From NCBI GenBank assembly GCA_021845835.1, contig JAJZVE010000022.1, positions 1 to 16,591 of the forward strand: a DNA stretch of 16,591 nucleotides, read 5' to 3'. Origin of the DNA: Pseudomonadota bacterium (lineage in GTDB: Bacteria > Pseudomonadota > Alphaproteobacteria > Acetobacterales > Acetobacteraceae). Of the stretch, positions 6,402 through 15,694 are shown in pieces (positions within the stretch are counted from its first letter, which is position 1; each line of letters opens with the position of its first letter). Made by a program: the position numbers and the translations under genes. A model generated the notes under the pieces. It ran no database searches and was not told the origin of the DNA. It saw nothing but the letters and a program-made list of their open reading frames with translations.

Positions 6402-7629
6402 ATGTCCGTCCCCGAGGTCGGGCCGGGGGGCTCGTCGGGCCTCGTCCGGCAAGACAGCCAGCGCCTGATCCTGCAGCGTCTGCGCCGCCTGGGCGAGGCG
6501 TCGCGGGCGGATCTGGCGCGCGACGCGGCGCTGACCCACACCGCCGTCGGCCAGATCGTCAAGCAGCTGGAACGCGCCGGTCTGGTGCGCACGCTCGGTC
6601 GCAAGCACCAGGGCCAGCGCGGCCAGCCGGCGACGCTGCTGACGCTTGACCCGCGCGGCGCCTACGCGATCGGCGTGCGGCTCGATCGCGCCGGGACCGA
6701 GACGGCGCTCACCGACCTCTCGGGCGAGGTGCTGGCGCACCGCGCCCACGCCGGCATGCTGCTGCCGCCGCCGCAGACGCTGGAGATGGTGTGCGCCGAC
6801 GTGGAGGAGATGATCCGCCTGGTGCCCGCCGCCCGCCGCCGCCGCATCGCCGGCATCGGCATCGCCCGGCCGTACCACCTCGGCAGTTGGCTCGCGCAGT
6901 TGGAGCTGCCGCGCGAGGTGTTCGCGGCGTGGGACGAGTTCCCGTTCGCCGCCGAGCTGGAAGCCGCCTGCGGCCTGCCGGTGACGGAGGAGAATGATGG
7001 CACCGCCGCCGCCATCGCCGAGCTGTTCCACGGCCACGGCCGCAGCCGCAACGACTTCCTGTACGTCTTCATCGGCCACGCCATCGGCGGCGGACTGGTG
7101 CTCGGCGGGCACGCGGTGCGCGGCAGCCGCGGCAACGCGGCGGATCTCGCGGTGATCCCGGTGCCCGCTTCCCGCCTGCCCTCGATGCTGCGCGCCGCCA
7201 CCGGGCAGGACATCCTGCTCGGCCGCGCCTCCATCGCCGCCCTGCTGCGCCACCTGCGCAGCCGCGGCGAGTCGCCGGCCAGCCTGACGGCGCCGCAGCG
7301 TTCCCCGGCGATGCAGGAATGGCTCGACGACTGCGCGGAGGCGCTGGCCGTGCCGCTGCTGACCGCGGCCGCGCTCACTGACGTGCCGGACATCATCATC
7401 GACAGCGACCTGCCGCCGGTGCGGATCGACGACCTGATGGCCCGGCTGGCGCCGCGCCTGGCGGCAGCGGCCAGCCCGCCGGGCACGCCGCCGGTCCTGC
7501 TGCGCGGCAGTTTCGGCGCCAAGGCGGGCGCCCTCGGCGCGGCGACGCTGCCGCTGTTCGTGCAATTCGGTCCCGGCGCCGGACGCATCGGCAGCGGACC
7601 GCCCGACACCCCGCGCCACGGAGGCCTCC

Positions 7630-7646
<17 letters not shown>
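6402..7646 (+). CDS. ROK-family transcriptional regulator (sugar-responsive)
   Basis: A 414-residue protein with the two-part ROK architecture. The N-terminal winged HTH covers about 18-80 ([46 protein letters not shown]). The C-terminal sugar-kinase-like ROK domain runs from about 85, with GIGIARP (151-157), [12 protein letters not shown] (196-207), the glycine-rich [14 protein letters not shown] (223-236) and [14 protein letters not shown] (241-254). The cysteine-rich zinc motif (CxCGxxGC) of classical ROK proteins is absent, and the usual GE.GH is degraded to NAADLA. This fits a ligand-sensing regulator that no longer phosphorylates sugar. It heads the transporter operon and overlaps the ATPase start by 17 bases, so it is very likely the local regulator of uptake, as FrcR is for a rhizobial fructose transporter. 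Confidence 0.9.
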
Positions 7647-9167
<1,521 letters not shown>

Positions 9168-9171
<4 letters not shown>

Positions 9172-10193
9172 GCAGCGACGGGACCCACGTCGTCGGCGGT
9201 TCCGGCCGGCGCGCACGGCAGGCGCAGATGCGCGCATTCATCCGCTCCATCGGCATGCTGCCGGTGCTGATCGTGCTCGGCCTGCTGGTCCAGGCCGGCG
9301 GCATCTACTTCACCGGCGAAGGCCGGTTCCTGACGTGGCAGAACCTGTCGATCGTCGCCGAACAGGCGTCGGTGAACGCAGTGCTGGCTGCCGGCATGAC
9401 GTTCGTGATCCTGACCGGCGGCATCGACCTCTCGGTCGGCTCCATCCTCGCCGCGTCGGCGATGATCGGCCTGATCGTCTCGCAGGGTTTCGGCGATCTC
9501 GGCATTCCCGCGGCACTGCTGATGGGCCTGCTGATCGGTCTCGGCAACGGTGCGCTGATCGCCTTCGTGCGGCTGCCGCCGTTCATCGTCACACTCGGCT
9601 CGCTGACCGCGGTGCGCGGCTTTGCCCGCCTGCTCGGCAACGACACCACGGTGTTCAACCCCGACCTGCCGTTCGCTTTCATCGGCAACGGCTCGCTGCG
9701 CATCGACGGGTTGGTCTCGATCTCCTGGCTGATCGTGATCGCCTTCCTGGTGATCCTGGGATCGTGGCTGATCCTGCGCCGCACCGTGCTCGGCGTGCAT
9801 ATCTACGCCGTCGGCGGCAACGACAGCGCGGCGCGGCTGTCGGGGATCAAGGTCTGGGCGGTGCTGCTGTTCGCCTATGGCGCCTCCGGCCTGCTGGCGG
9901 GCCTGGGCGGCGTGATGCAGGCAGCGCGGCTGTATGCGGCGAACGGGCTGCAGCTCGGCCAGTCCTACGAGCTGGACGCGATCGCCGCGGTGATCCTCGG
10001 CGGCACCAGCTTCGTCGGCGGCATCGGCAGCATCTGGGGCACGCTGATCGGCGCGCTGATCATCGCGGTGCTGACCAACGGGCTGATCCTGCTCGGCGTC
10101 ACCGATGTCTGGCAGTACATCGTCAAGGGCGTCGTCATCATCGGCGCCGTGGCGCTGGACCGCTACCGGCTGCGCGGCTCCGCGCGCACCTGA
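9168..10193 (+). CDS. Sugar ABC transporter permease (RbsC/BPD_transp_2 type)
   Basis: A 341-residue, strongly hydrophobic protein with about eight to ten membrane segments and a polar N-terminal tail of roughly 27 residues. Family landmarks are [18 protein letters not shown] (75-92), [11 protein letters not shown] (136-146), [15 protein letters not shown] (213-227) and the conserved loop [19 protein letters not shown] (267-285) that contacts the ATPase. It forms the homodimeric channel in the inner membrane for a ribose/xylose/galactose-type importer. The 4-base ATGA overlap with the ATPase indicates translational coupling. A strong stem-loop follows before the binding-protein gene. Confidence 0.95.
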
Positions 10194-10210
10194 CCGCCGG
10201 CACGAACGTT

Positions 10211-10247
10211 CTGCGCGCCGCCCGGTCCTGGGCAGGGCGGCGCGCAG
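10211..10247 (+). promoter_or_regulatory. Intercistronic stem-loop between permease and binding-protein genes
   Basis: CTGCGCGCCGCCC (10211-10223) and GGGCGGCGCGCAG (10235-10247) form a perfect 13-bp, almost all-GC stem with an 11-base loop. No T-tract follows, so it is unlikely to be a simple terminator. Hairpins at this place in ABC operons often protect mRNA from decay and raise the amount of binding protein relative to the membrane parts. Partial termination is the other option. Confidence 0.75.
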
Positions 10248-10278
10248 CAGTCAATCACGTACCAGGGGGATGGAGAAC

Positions 10279-11211
10279 ATGCTGAAGAAGATCCTGCTCG
10301 CCGGCGCCGCGTTGGCGTTCGGCGCCCACATGGCGGCGGCGAAGGAACTGAAGTCGATCGGCATCTCGCTCGGCTCGATGGGCAATCCGTTCTTCGTCGC
10401 GCTGTCGAAGGGCGCCGAGTTCGAGGCGAAGAAGGTCAACCCGAACGTGAAGATCACCACGGTCGGCTACGACTACGACCTGGGCAAGCAGAACACCGAG
10501 ATCGACAACTTCATCGCCGCCGGCGTCGACCTGATCCTGCTCAACCCCGGCGACCCGAACGCGATCGAGCCGGCGATCAAGCGTGCGCAGAAGGCCGGCA
10601 TCATCGTCGTCTCCGTCGATACGCACGCCAAGGGCGCCAACGCGACGGTGGAGACCAACAACGTCCAGGCCGGCACCATCGCCTGCGACTACCTGATCCA
10701 GAAGATGGGCGGCCAGGGCGACATGATCATCGTCAACGGCCCGCAGGTGTCCTCGGTGATCGAGCGCGTGCAGGGCTGCAAGGCGGTGATCGCCAAGCAT
10801 TCCAAGATCAGGCTGCTGTCGTTCGATCAGGACGCCAAGGGCTCGCGCGACGGCGGCCTGGCGGTGATGCAGTCGCTGCTGACGCGCTTTCAGAAGGTCG
10901 ATGGCGTGTTCGCGATCAACGACCCGACCGCGATCGGCGCCGAACTGGCGGCCAAGCAGCTGCACCGCACCAACTTCCCGATCACCGCGGTGGACGGCGC
11001 GCCGGATGCCGAGACCGCGCTCAAGGATCCGAACTCCCAGCAGTTCGTCGCCTCCGCCAGCCAGGACCCGTTCCTGATGGCACGGCTGGCGGTGCAGCAG
11101 GGCGTGAAGCTGCTGGAAGGCAAGAAGCTGGAGAAAGAGGTGCTGCTGATGAACAGCAAGCTGGTCACGCGCGACAACGTCGGCGATTACCACGGCTGGT
11201 CCTCGCACTAG
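10279..11211 (+). CDS. Sugar ABC transporter periplasmic substrate-binding protein (Peripla_BP_4)
   Basis: From ATG 10279 the protein has 310 residues. A signal peptide (MLKKILLAGAALAFGAHMAAA, likely cut after 21) precedes a two-lobed type I periplasmic binding protein resembling the ribose-binding family: ISLGSMGNPFFVALSKGAEF, QNTEIDNFIAAGVDLILLNP, VVSVDTHAKGANATVETNN, NGPQVSSVIERVQGCK, GVFAINDPTAIGAELAAK and ITAVDGAPDAE. It captures the sugar in the periplasm and delivers it to the permease. AGGGGG at 10264-10269 is nine bases before this ATG but directly abuts the in-frame ATG at 10270, so the later start is preferred. It is the last gene of the operon. The closest sugar (ribose, xylose, fructose or another) cannot be settled by eye. 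Confidence 0.93.
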   Translation: MLKKILLAGAALAFGAHMAAAKELKSIGISLGSMGNPFFVALSKGAEFEAKKVNPNVKITTVGYDYDLGKQNTEIDNFIAAGVDLILLNPGDPNAIEPAIKRAQKAGIIVVSVDTHAKGANATVETNNVQAGTIACDYLIQKMGGQGDMIIVNGPQVSSVIERVQGCKAVIAKHSKIRLLSFDQDAKGSRDGGLAVMQSLLTRFQKVDGVFAINDPTAIGAELAAKQLHRTNFPITAVDGAPDAETALKDPNSQQFVASASQDPFLMARLAVQQGVKLLEGKKLEKEVLLMNSKLVTRDNVGDYHGWSSH

Positions 11212-11230
11212 ACGCCCGGCGCCGGCATCG

Positions 11231-11264
11231 TGCCCTCCCCGCCCCGCCCGGGGCCGGGAGGGCA
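11231..11264. terminator. Terminator-like hairpin after the transporter operon
   Basis: TGCCCTCCC (11231-11239) pairs with GGGAGGGCA (11256-11264). After one C/C mismatch, GCCCC (11241-11245) pairs with GGGGC (11250-11254) around a four-base loop. It sits 20 bases after the binding-protein stop and before the convergent purD, so it may end transcription from both sides. There is no T-run, as often in GC-rich genomes. The 65 bases from here to purD show nothing further. Confidence 0.65.
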
Positions 11265-11329
11265 GGATTGCGCCGGGCCGTGGCAGGCGTTCGCCTGGGA
11301 CGCGGCCGGCGTCGCTGCTGCGCGGGGCG

Positions 11330-12601
11330 CTACCGCACCAGCGCCCGCCAGCCGATGTCGCGGCGGAATTGCAGGTCCGGCGCCGCGATCGCCGCCACGC
11401 CGCGATACGCGGCCGCATGCGCCGCCGCCAGATCGGGGCCGCTGCCGCACACCGTCAGCACCCGCCCGCCGGATGTCACCAGCCGTCCGTCCCGCCGCTC
11501 CGTGCCGCCGTGGAACACGATCACCCCCGGCACCGCCGCGGCAGCGCGCAGATCGCCGATCGGCGCGTGGCGCGCGAACGCGCCGGGATAGCCGCGCGCC
11601 GCCAGCACCACGGCCAGCGTCGCCTGCGGCTTCCAGCGCAGGTCGAAATCGCCGAGTTCGCCGTCGCAGGCGGCCAGCAGCGCCGCCAGCAGGTCCGACT
11701 GCAGCCGCGGCAACAGGCATTGCGCCTCCGGATCGCCGAGGCGGACGTTGAACTCGATCAGCTTCGGCCCGTCCGCGGTCAGCATCAGGCCGGCGAACAG
11801 GATGCCGCGGAACGGCGTGCCCTGCCGCGCCAGTTCCGCCAGCGCCGGCCGGATGATGCGCTGCATCGCCGCATCGGCCAGTGATGGCGCCAGCGCCGGC
11901 GGCGGGCTGTAGGCGCCCATCCCCCCGGTGTTCGGCCCGGTGTCGCCCTCGCCCACCCGCTTGTGGTCCTGCGCGGCGCCGAACGGGAGCGCGTGCGCGC
12001 CGTCGCAGAGCGCGAACAGACTGACCTCGTCGCCGACCAGGCATTCCTCGATCACCACCGTCGCCCCGGCCGCGCCGAGCGTGCGCGCCTGCATGAAGCT
12101 GCCGATCGCGTCCTCCGCCTCGGCCACCGAGGCGGCGACCACCACGCCTTTGCCGGCGGCGAGGCCGTCCGCCTTCACCACGATCGGCGCGCCGCGCCGG
12201 CGCACGAAGTCGCGCGCGGCGGCGGCATCGTCGAAGCGTTCCCAGCGCGCCGTCGGGATGCCGGCGGCGTCGCAGATCTCCTTGGTAAAACTCTTGCTCC
12301 CCTCCAGCCGCGCCGCCGCGGCGGAGGGGCCGCAGCAGGCGATGCCGGCGCTGCCGAGCGCATCCGCGAGCCCCGCGACCAGCGGCGCCTCCGGCCCCGG
12401 CACCACCAGATCGACCGCGTGGTCGCGCGCGAACGCCACCAGGGCGGCGATGTCGAGCGCGCCGATCGGCACGTTCTCGGCGAGCTCCGCGGTGCCGGGA
12501 TTGCCCGGCGCGCACCACAATTTCGTCAGCAGCGGGCTGGCCGCGAGCGCCCACACCAGCGCGTGCTCCCGCCCGCCGCCACCGACCACCAGAACCCGCA
12601 T
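11330..12601 (-). CDS. purD: Phosphoribosylamine--glycine ligase (GAR synthetase)
   Basis: A 423-residue protein catalysing the ATP-dependent joining of glycine to 5-phosphoribosylamine, the second step of de novo purine synthesis, in the cytoplasm. The N-terminus MRVLVVGGGGREHALVWAL is diagnostic. Other landmarks are VVPGPEAPLVAGLADAL, GSKSFTKEICDAAGIPTA, the ATP-grasp PIVVKADGLAAGKGVVVA, GPNTGGMGAYSP, and the signature LIEFNVRLGDPEAQ followed by LLPRL. A C-terminal PurD subdomain starts near WKPQATLAVVLAARGYPG. ATG 12601 is chosen because GGAGG (+ strand 12607-12611) lies five bases upstream and the conserved sequence starts there. An in-frame ATG 18 bases earlier would add MKAEAA. It is transcribed away from xseA with 49 bases between the starts, and converges on the transporter operon. 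Confidence 0.97.
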   Translation of the reverse strand: MRVLVVGGGGREHALVWALAASPLLTKLWCAPGNPGTAELAENVPIGALDIAALVAFARDHAVDLVVPGPEAPLVAGLADALGSAGIACCGPSAAAARLEGSKSFTKEICDAAGIPTARWERFDDAAAARDFVRRRGAPIVVKADGLAAGKGVVVAASVAEAEDAIGSFMQARTLGAAGATVVIEECLVGDEVSLFALCDGAHALPFGAAQDHKRVGEGDTGPNTGGMGAYSPPPALAPSLADAAMQRIIRPALAELARQGTPFRGILFAGLMLTADGPKLIEFNVRLGDPEAQCLLPRLQSDLLAALLAACDGELGDFDLRWKPQATLAVVLAARGYPGAFARHAPIGDLRAAAAVPGVIVFHGGTERRDGRLVTSGGRVLTVCGSGPDLAAAHAAAYRGVAAIAAPDLQFRRDIGWRALVR

Positions 12602-12650
12602 CGCCGCCTCCGCCTTCATTCGCGCGCGCGTCTAGCATATAGGCGCACGG

Positions 12651-14075
12651 ATGACCGACGCGCCGGCCTCCAACGTCCCGGAATACACCGTCTCGGAAAT
12701 CTCCGGCGCGGTGAAGCGCACGCTGGAAGGCGCGTTCGGCCGCGTGCGCGTGCGCGGCGAGATCACCGAGCTGAAACGCTACTCGTCCGGCCACATCTAT
12801 TTCTGCCTCAAGGACGAAGGCGCGAAGATCAAGGCAGTGGTGTGGAAGTTCGCCGTCCCCCGGCTCGGCCTCGCGCCCGAGGACGGGGTGGAGGTGATCG
12901 CCACCGGCAAGCTTTCTTCCTATGGCGAGCGCAGCGAATACCAGCTCATCATCGACCGGCTGGAATATGCCGGCGCCGGCGCGCTGCTGGCGCGCGTCGA
13001 GATGCTGCGCCAGAAGCTCGCCGCCGAGGGGCTGTTCGACGCCGCGCGCAAGCGCCCCTGGCCGCTGCTGCCGGACGTGGTGGGCGTGGTCACCAGCCCG
13101 CAGGGCGCGGTGATCCAGGACATCCGCACCACGATCCTGCGGCGGTTCCCGCGCCGCATCCTGCTCTGGCCGGTGCCGGTGCAGGGCGAAGGCGCGGCCG
13201 CCCGCATCGCCGCCGCCATCGCCGGCTTCTCGGCGCTGCCGCCGCACGGGGCGATCCCGCGCCCGGACGTGCTGATCGTGGCGCGCGGCGGCGGCAGCCT
13301 GGAAGACCTGATGGCGTTCAACGACGAGGCGGTGGTGCGCGCCGCCGCCGCCTGCACCATCCCGCTGATCTCCGCGGTCGGGCACGAGACCGACACGACG
13401 CTGCTCGACCACGCCGCCGACCGCCGCGCCGCGACGCCGACCGCGGCGGCGGAACTCGCGGTGCCGTCGCGCGCCGAACTGCTCGCCGATGTGCAGCAGA
13501 AGGCAGCGCGTCTCAGCGGCGCGGCCAACCGGCTGCTGCAGGATCGCCGCCTGCGGCTGCAACGGGCCGAGCGCGGCCTGCCCGATCCCGCCGCGCTGCT
13601 CGGGGCGACGCGGCAGCGGCTGGACGATCGCGCGGCGCGGCTCGCGCTCGCCTTGCCCAATCTGGTGCGGCAGCGGCGGGCGGCGCTGGTCGATGTGGAG
13701 CGGCACCTCGCGGCGCCCACGGCGCTGATCGCGGCGAAGCGGGCCGCGCTCGATCTGCTGGAAACGCGCCGGCGCGCGGCGCTGCGCCACGCCGTCGCGG
13801 CCCGCAGCCTGCCGCGCCTCAGCCCGGCGCCGCTGCTGGCGCAGCTGCGCGAGGCGCGGGCGCGGCTGGAGGGGCTGGCGGCGCGGCTGGAGTCGGTGTC
13901 GCACCGTGCCGTGCTGGCGCGCGGCTATGCCGCCGTGTTCGACGCCGCTGGCCAGCCGCTGACCACCGCCGCGGCGGTGAAGCCGGGCGCCGGGCTGCGC
14001 ATCGAATTCGCCGACGGCGCGGTGCGCGCGACCGCCGCGCGCGACGACCGGCGTCAGGGTGCGCTGCCGCTGTAA
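12651..14075 (+). CDS. xseA: Exodeoxyribonuclease VII large subunit
   Basis: A 474-residue protein: N-terminal OB-fold (about 11-110; EYTVSEISGAVKRTLE, GEITELKRYSSGHIYFCLKD) for single-stranded DNA binding, a catalytic domain (about 135-330) and a long Arg/Ala/Leu-rich helical region that binds the small subunit XseB, ending in a conserved beta element (RGYAAVFDAAGQPL). Catalytic residues by analogy with the E. coli enzyme are Asp157 (VIQDIRTT), Arg212 (VARGGGS), His245 and Asp248 (SAVGHETDTTL). Exo VII degrades single-stranded DNA from both ends to oligonucleotides in repair and mutation avoidance. xseB is not in the window. The last five codons and stop lie in the first copy of a 35-bp tandem repeat. 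Confidence 0.96.
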   Translation: MTDAPASNVPEYTVSEISGAVKRTLEGAFGRVRVRGEITELKRYSSGHIYFCLKDEGAKIKAVVWKFAVPRLGLAPEDGVEVIATGKLSSYGERSEYQLIIDRLEYAGAGALLARVEMLRQKLAAEGLFDAARKRPWPLLPDVVGVVTSPQGAVIQDIRTTILRRFPRRILLWPVPVQGEGAAARIAAAIAGFSALPPHGAIPRPDVLIVARGGGSLEDLMAFNDEAVVRAAAACTIPLISAVGHETDTTLLDHAADRRAATPTAAAELAVPSRAELLADVQQKAARLSGAANRLLQDRRLRLQRAERGLPDPAALLGATRQRLDDRAARLALALPNLVRQRRAALVDVERHLAAPTALIAAKRAALDLLETRRRAALRHAVAARSLPRLSPAPLLAQLREARARLEGLAARLESVSHRAVLARGYAAVFDAAGQPLTTAAAVKPGAGLRIEFADGAVRATAARDDRRQGALPL

Positions 14076-14141
14076 GCAGGACGCTCGCGCGCTACGCGCT
14101 GCCGCTGTAAGCAGGACGCTCGCGCGCTACGCGCTGCCGCT
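14061..14141. repeat. 35-bp tandem duplication at the convergent xseA/phosphatase junction
   Basis: Two identical 35-bp units (14061-14095 and 14096-14130) are followed by the first 11 bases of a third (14131-14141). Each unit contains gcgctgccgctgtaagc, which ends xseA on the plus strand, and gctac, whose complement carries the TAG used by the phosphatase gene on the minus strand. Each unit also has a GCGCG-CTA-CGCGC mini-palindrome that may help terminate transcription from both sides. Confidence 0.9.
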
Positions 14142-14801
14142 CTGAACCAGATCGGTCGCGCGCTCCAGCAGTTCCGCGGGATTGCCGGCGATGGCGTCGG
14201 CACCGGCCTGTTCCAGCTCCGCCGCCCCGCCATAGCCCCACAGCACGCCGACCGCGCGCAGGCCGTTGGCATGCGCGCCGGCGATGTCGAAGCTGCGGTC
14301 GCCGATCATCACCGCGCGCCGCGGATCAAGGCTCTCGTTGCGGACGATATGGCCCAGCAGCTCCGGCTTGTGCGCCAGCGTCACGTCGTCGATGGCGCCA
14401 TAGATGCAGCGGAACGGCGCGGTCAGCGCGTGATGCGCCAGAATGCGCTGCGCCACCGTCTGCGGCTTCGACGTGGCGACGAACAGCGTCCAGCCGGCTG
14501 CACGGAATGCGGCAAGCGCCGGCACGATGCCGGGGAACAGCGGCGCCTCGTACACCGCGCCCTCGTGATAGGCGCCGCGATACAGCGCCATCGCCTGCTG
14601 CAGCCGCGACTCCTGGCCGAGCGGGGTCAGCAGGCGCAGGAACACGTCGGCGAGCGGCGGGCCGACCGCCCAGGACAGATCGCCATCCGGTTCGATCGGA
14701 TGGCCGAGCGTCGCCATCGCGCCCCGCACCGCCGCCGCGATGCCGGCGCCGGATGCGACCAGCGTGCCGTCGAGGTCGAACAGCGCCGCGCGGACGGTCA
14801 T
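14127..14801 (-). CDS. HAD-superfamily phosphatase (Gph/phosphoglycolate-phosphatase-like)
   Basis: From ATG 14801 the protein has 224 residues with all four HAD motifs: I, the nucleophile Asp9 and Asp11 in FDLDGTLV; II, Thr110/Ser111 in VATSKP; III, Lys145 in HKPELL; IV, Asp168 and Asp172 in MIGDRSFDIAGA. A helical cap (about 18-90, GIAAAVRGAMATLGHPI) places it in the phosphoglycolate-phosphatase/beta-phosphoglucomutase-like subgroup. It removes phosphate from a small cytoplasmic metabolite; 2-phosphoglycolate from DNA repair is one possibility. The start overlaps the acyltransferase stop as ATGA, making it the last gene of the lpxK-acyltransferase unit. The stop TAG (14127-14129) lies in the second copy of the 35-bp repeat. 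Substrate not determined. Confidence 0.9.
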   Translation of the reverse strand: MTVRAALFDLDGTLVASGAGIAAAVRGAMATLGHPIEPDGDLSWAVGPPLADVFLRLLTPLGQESRLQQAMALYRGAYHEGAVYEAPLFPGIVPALAAFRAAGWTLFVATSKPQTVAQRILAHHALTAPFRCIYGAIDDVTLAHKPELLGHIVRNESLDPRRAVMIGDRSFDIAGAHANGLRAVGVLWGYGGAAELEQAGADAIAGNPAELLERATDLVQSGSA

Positions 14802-15694
14802 CGGTAGGTCTCCTGCGGCCAGCGCCGGTGCAGCCAGAGCCACGAGTCCGGGCGGGCGCGCACCCAGTCCTCCAGCCTGCGGTTGATCGCCTCGGTCAGC
14901 GCGCGGATGTCCTCGGCGCGGTCGCCGCTGTCGGGCAGCGGCAGCGGCGGCTCGACCACGATGCGCAGCCGCGCCGGGCCGATCCGCTCGACATGCAGCG
15001 GCAGCAGCGGGCAGCGGAAGCGCAGCGCGAGGCTGGCGGCGGCCGGCGAGGTCATCGCGGCATGGCCGAACAGCGTTGCGGCGATGCCGTCGTTCAGCTT
15101 CTGGTCGATCAGCACCCCGAGCACCCCGCCCGCCCTGAGATGGGCGAAGGCGGCGCGGGCGCCGGCGGCGCCCTTGGCGAACAGCGGCACCGCGGCGCCG
15201 CTGGCGCGCTGGCGCAGGTCTTGCGCCAGCCGGTCCACGAACGGATTGGCCGCGGCACGATAGAAGCCGCCGACCCGCAGGCCGAGTTGCGCGCCGGCCG
15301 GGATCAGGATCTCCCAGTTGGCGAGATGGCCGGACACCAGGATCGCCGTCCCGCCCGACGCCGCGATGGCGCGCAGTGGCGCGTCCCCCGCGATCTCCCA
15401 CCCCGGCCCGGCGTCGCTCTGGCGCAGGCGGTCGAGATGGGCGAGTTCGCCGACGGTGCGGCCGAGATTCTCCCACACCCCGCGCACCACGCGCCGCCGC
15501 GCGGCGGCGTCGAGGTCCGGCAGCGCCAGGCGCAGGTTCGCCTCGGCCACGCGCGACACCGGCAGCCACGGCCCCAGCGTGCGCGCCGCCGTCCCGGCCA
15601 TATTGGACGCCGCCACCGGCCCGAGCGCGCGCAGCAAGGCGAACCCCAACCGGGCCAGCGCCGCCTCCAGCCGGAACAGCAGCATGCGTCTCAT
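14798..15694 (-). CDS. Lipid A biosynthesis lauroyl-type acyltransferase (LpxL/HtrB family)
   Basis: From ATG 15694 (ATGA overlap with the lpxK stop) the protein has 298 residues, normal for the family. A hydrophobic N-terminal helix (about 4-35) anchors it to the inner membrane. The acyltransferase H-x4-E motif is His123...Glu128 in VSGHLANWEI. Further conserved blocks are GGFYRAAANPFVDRL, GGVLGVLIDQKLNDG, LALRFRCPLLPLHVER and the C-terminal ALTEAINRRLEDWVRARPDSW and LWLHRRWP. The enzyme adds a secondary acyl chain to lipid A precursor from acyl-ACP on the cytoplasmic side. Position next to lpxK supports this role. An in-frame start 42 bases further upstream lies inside lpxK and would add a non-conserved tail. 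Chain length and acceptor position cannot be read. Confidence 0.92.
   Translation of the reverse strand: MRRMLLFRLEAALARLGFALLRALGPVAASNMAGTAARTLGPWLPVSRVAEANLRLALPDLDAAARRRVVRGVWENLGRTVGELAHLDRLRQSDAGPGWEIAGDAPLRAIAASGGTAILVSGHLANWEILIPAGAQLGLRVGGFYRAAANPFVDRLAQDLRQRASGAAVPLFAKGAAGARAAFAHLRAGGVLGVLIDQKLNDGIAATLFGHAAMTSPAAASLALRFRCPLLPLHVERIGPARLRIVVEPPLPLPDSGDRAEDIRALTEAINRRLEDWVRARPDSWLWLHRRWPQETYR

Noticed and set aside
12602..12650. AT-containing ctagcatatag in the purD/xseA divergent gap as a promoter
   Set aside because: Only a possible -10 (CATATA) is visible, with no matching -35 on either strand. The gap must hold promoters, but their position cannot be fixed by eye.
11208..13904. 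An 898-codon minus-strand open frame spanning purD and the complement of xseA
   Set aside because: It is the out-of-frame shadow of purD plus antisense of xseA. Its composition is repetitive (Arg, Gly, Gln, Ala) and no motif is present, whereas both real genes show full catalytic signatures.
11963..14110. A 715-codon plus-strand frame overlapping purD and xseA
   Set aside because: Same reasoning: Arg/Ala/Pro-rich, out of frame with xseA, no recognisable domain. It ends in the 35-bp repeat only because that repeat contains a TAA.
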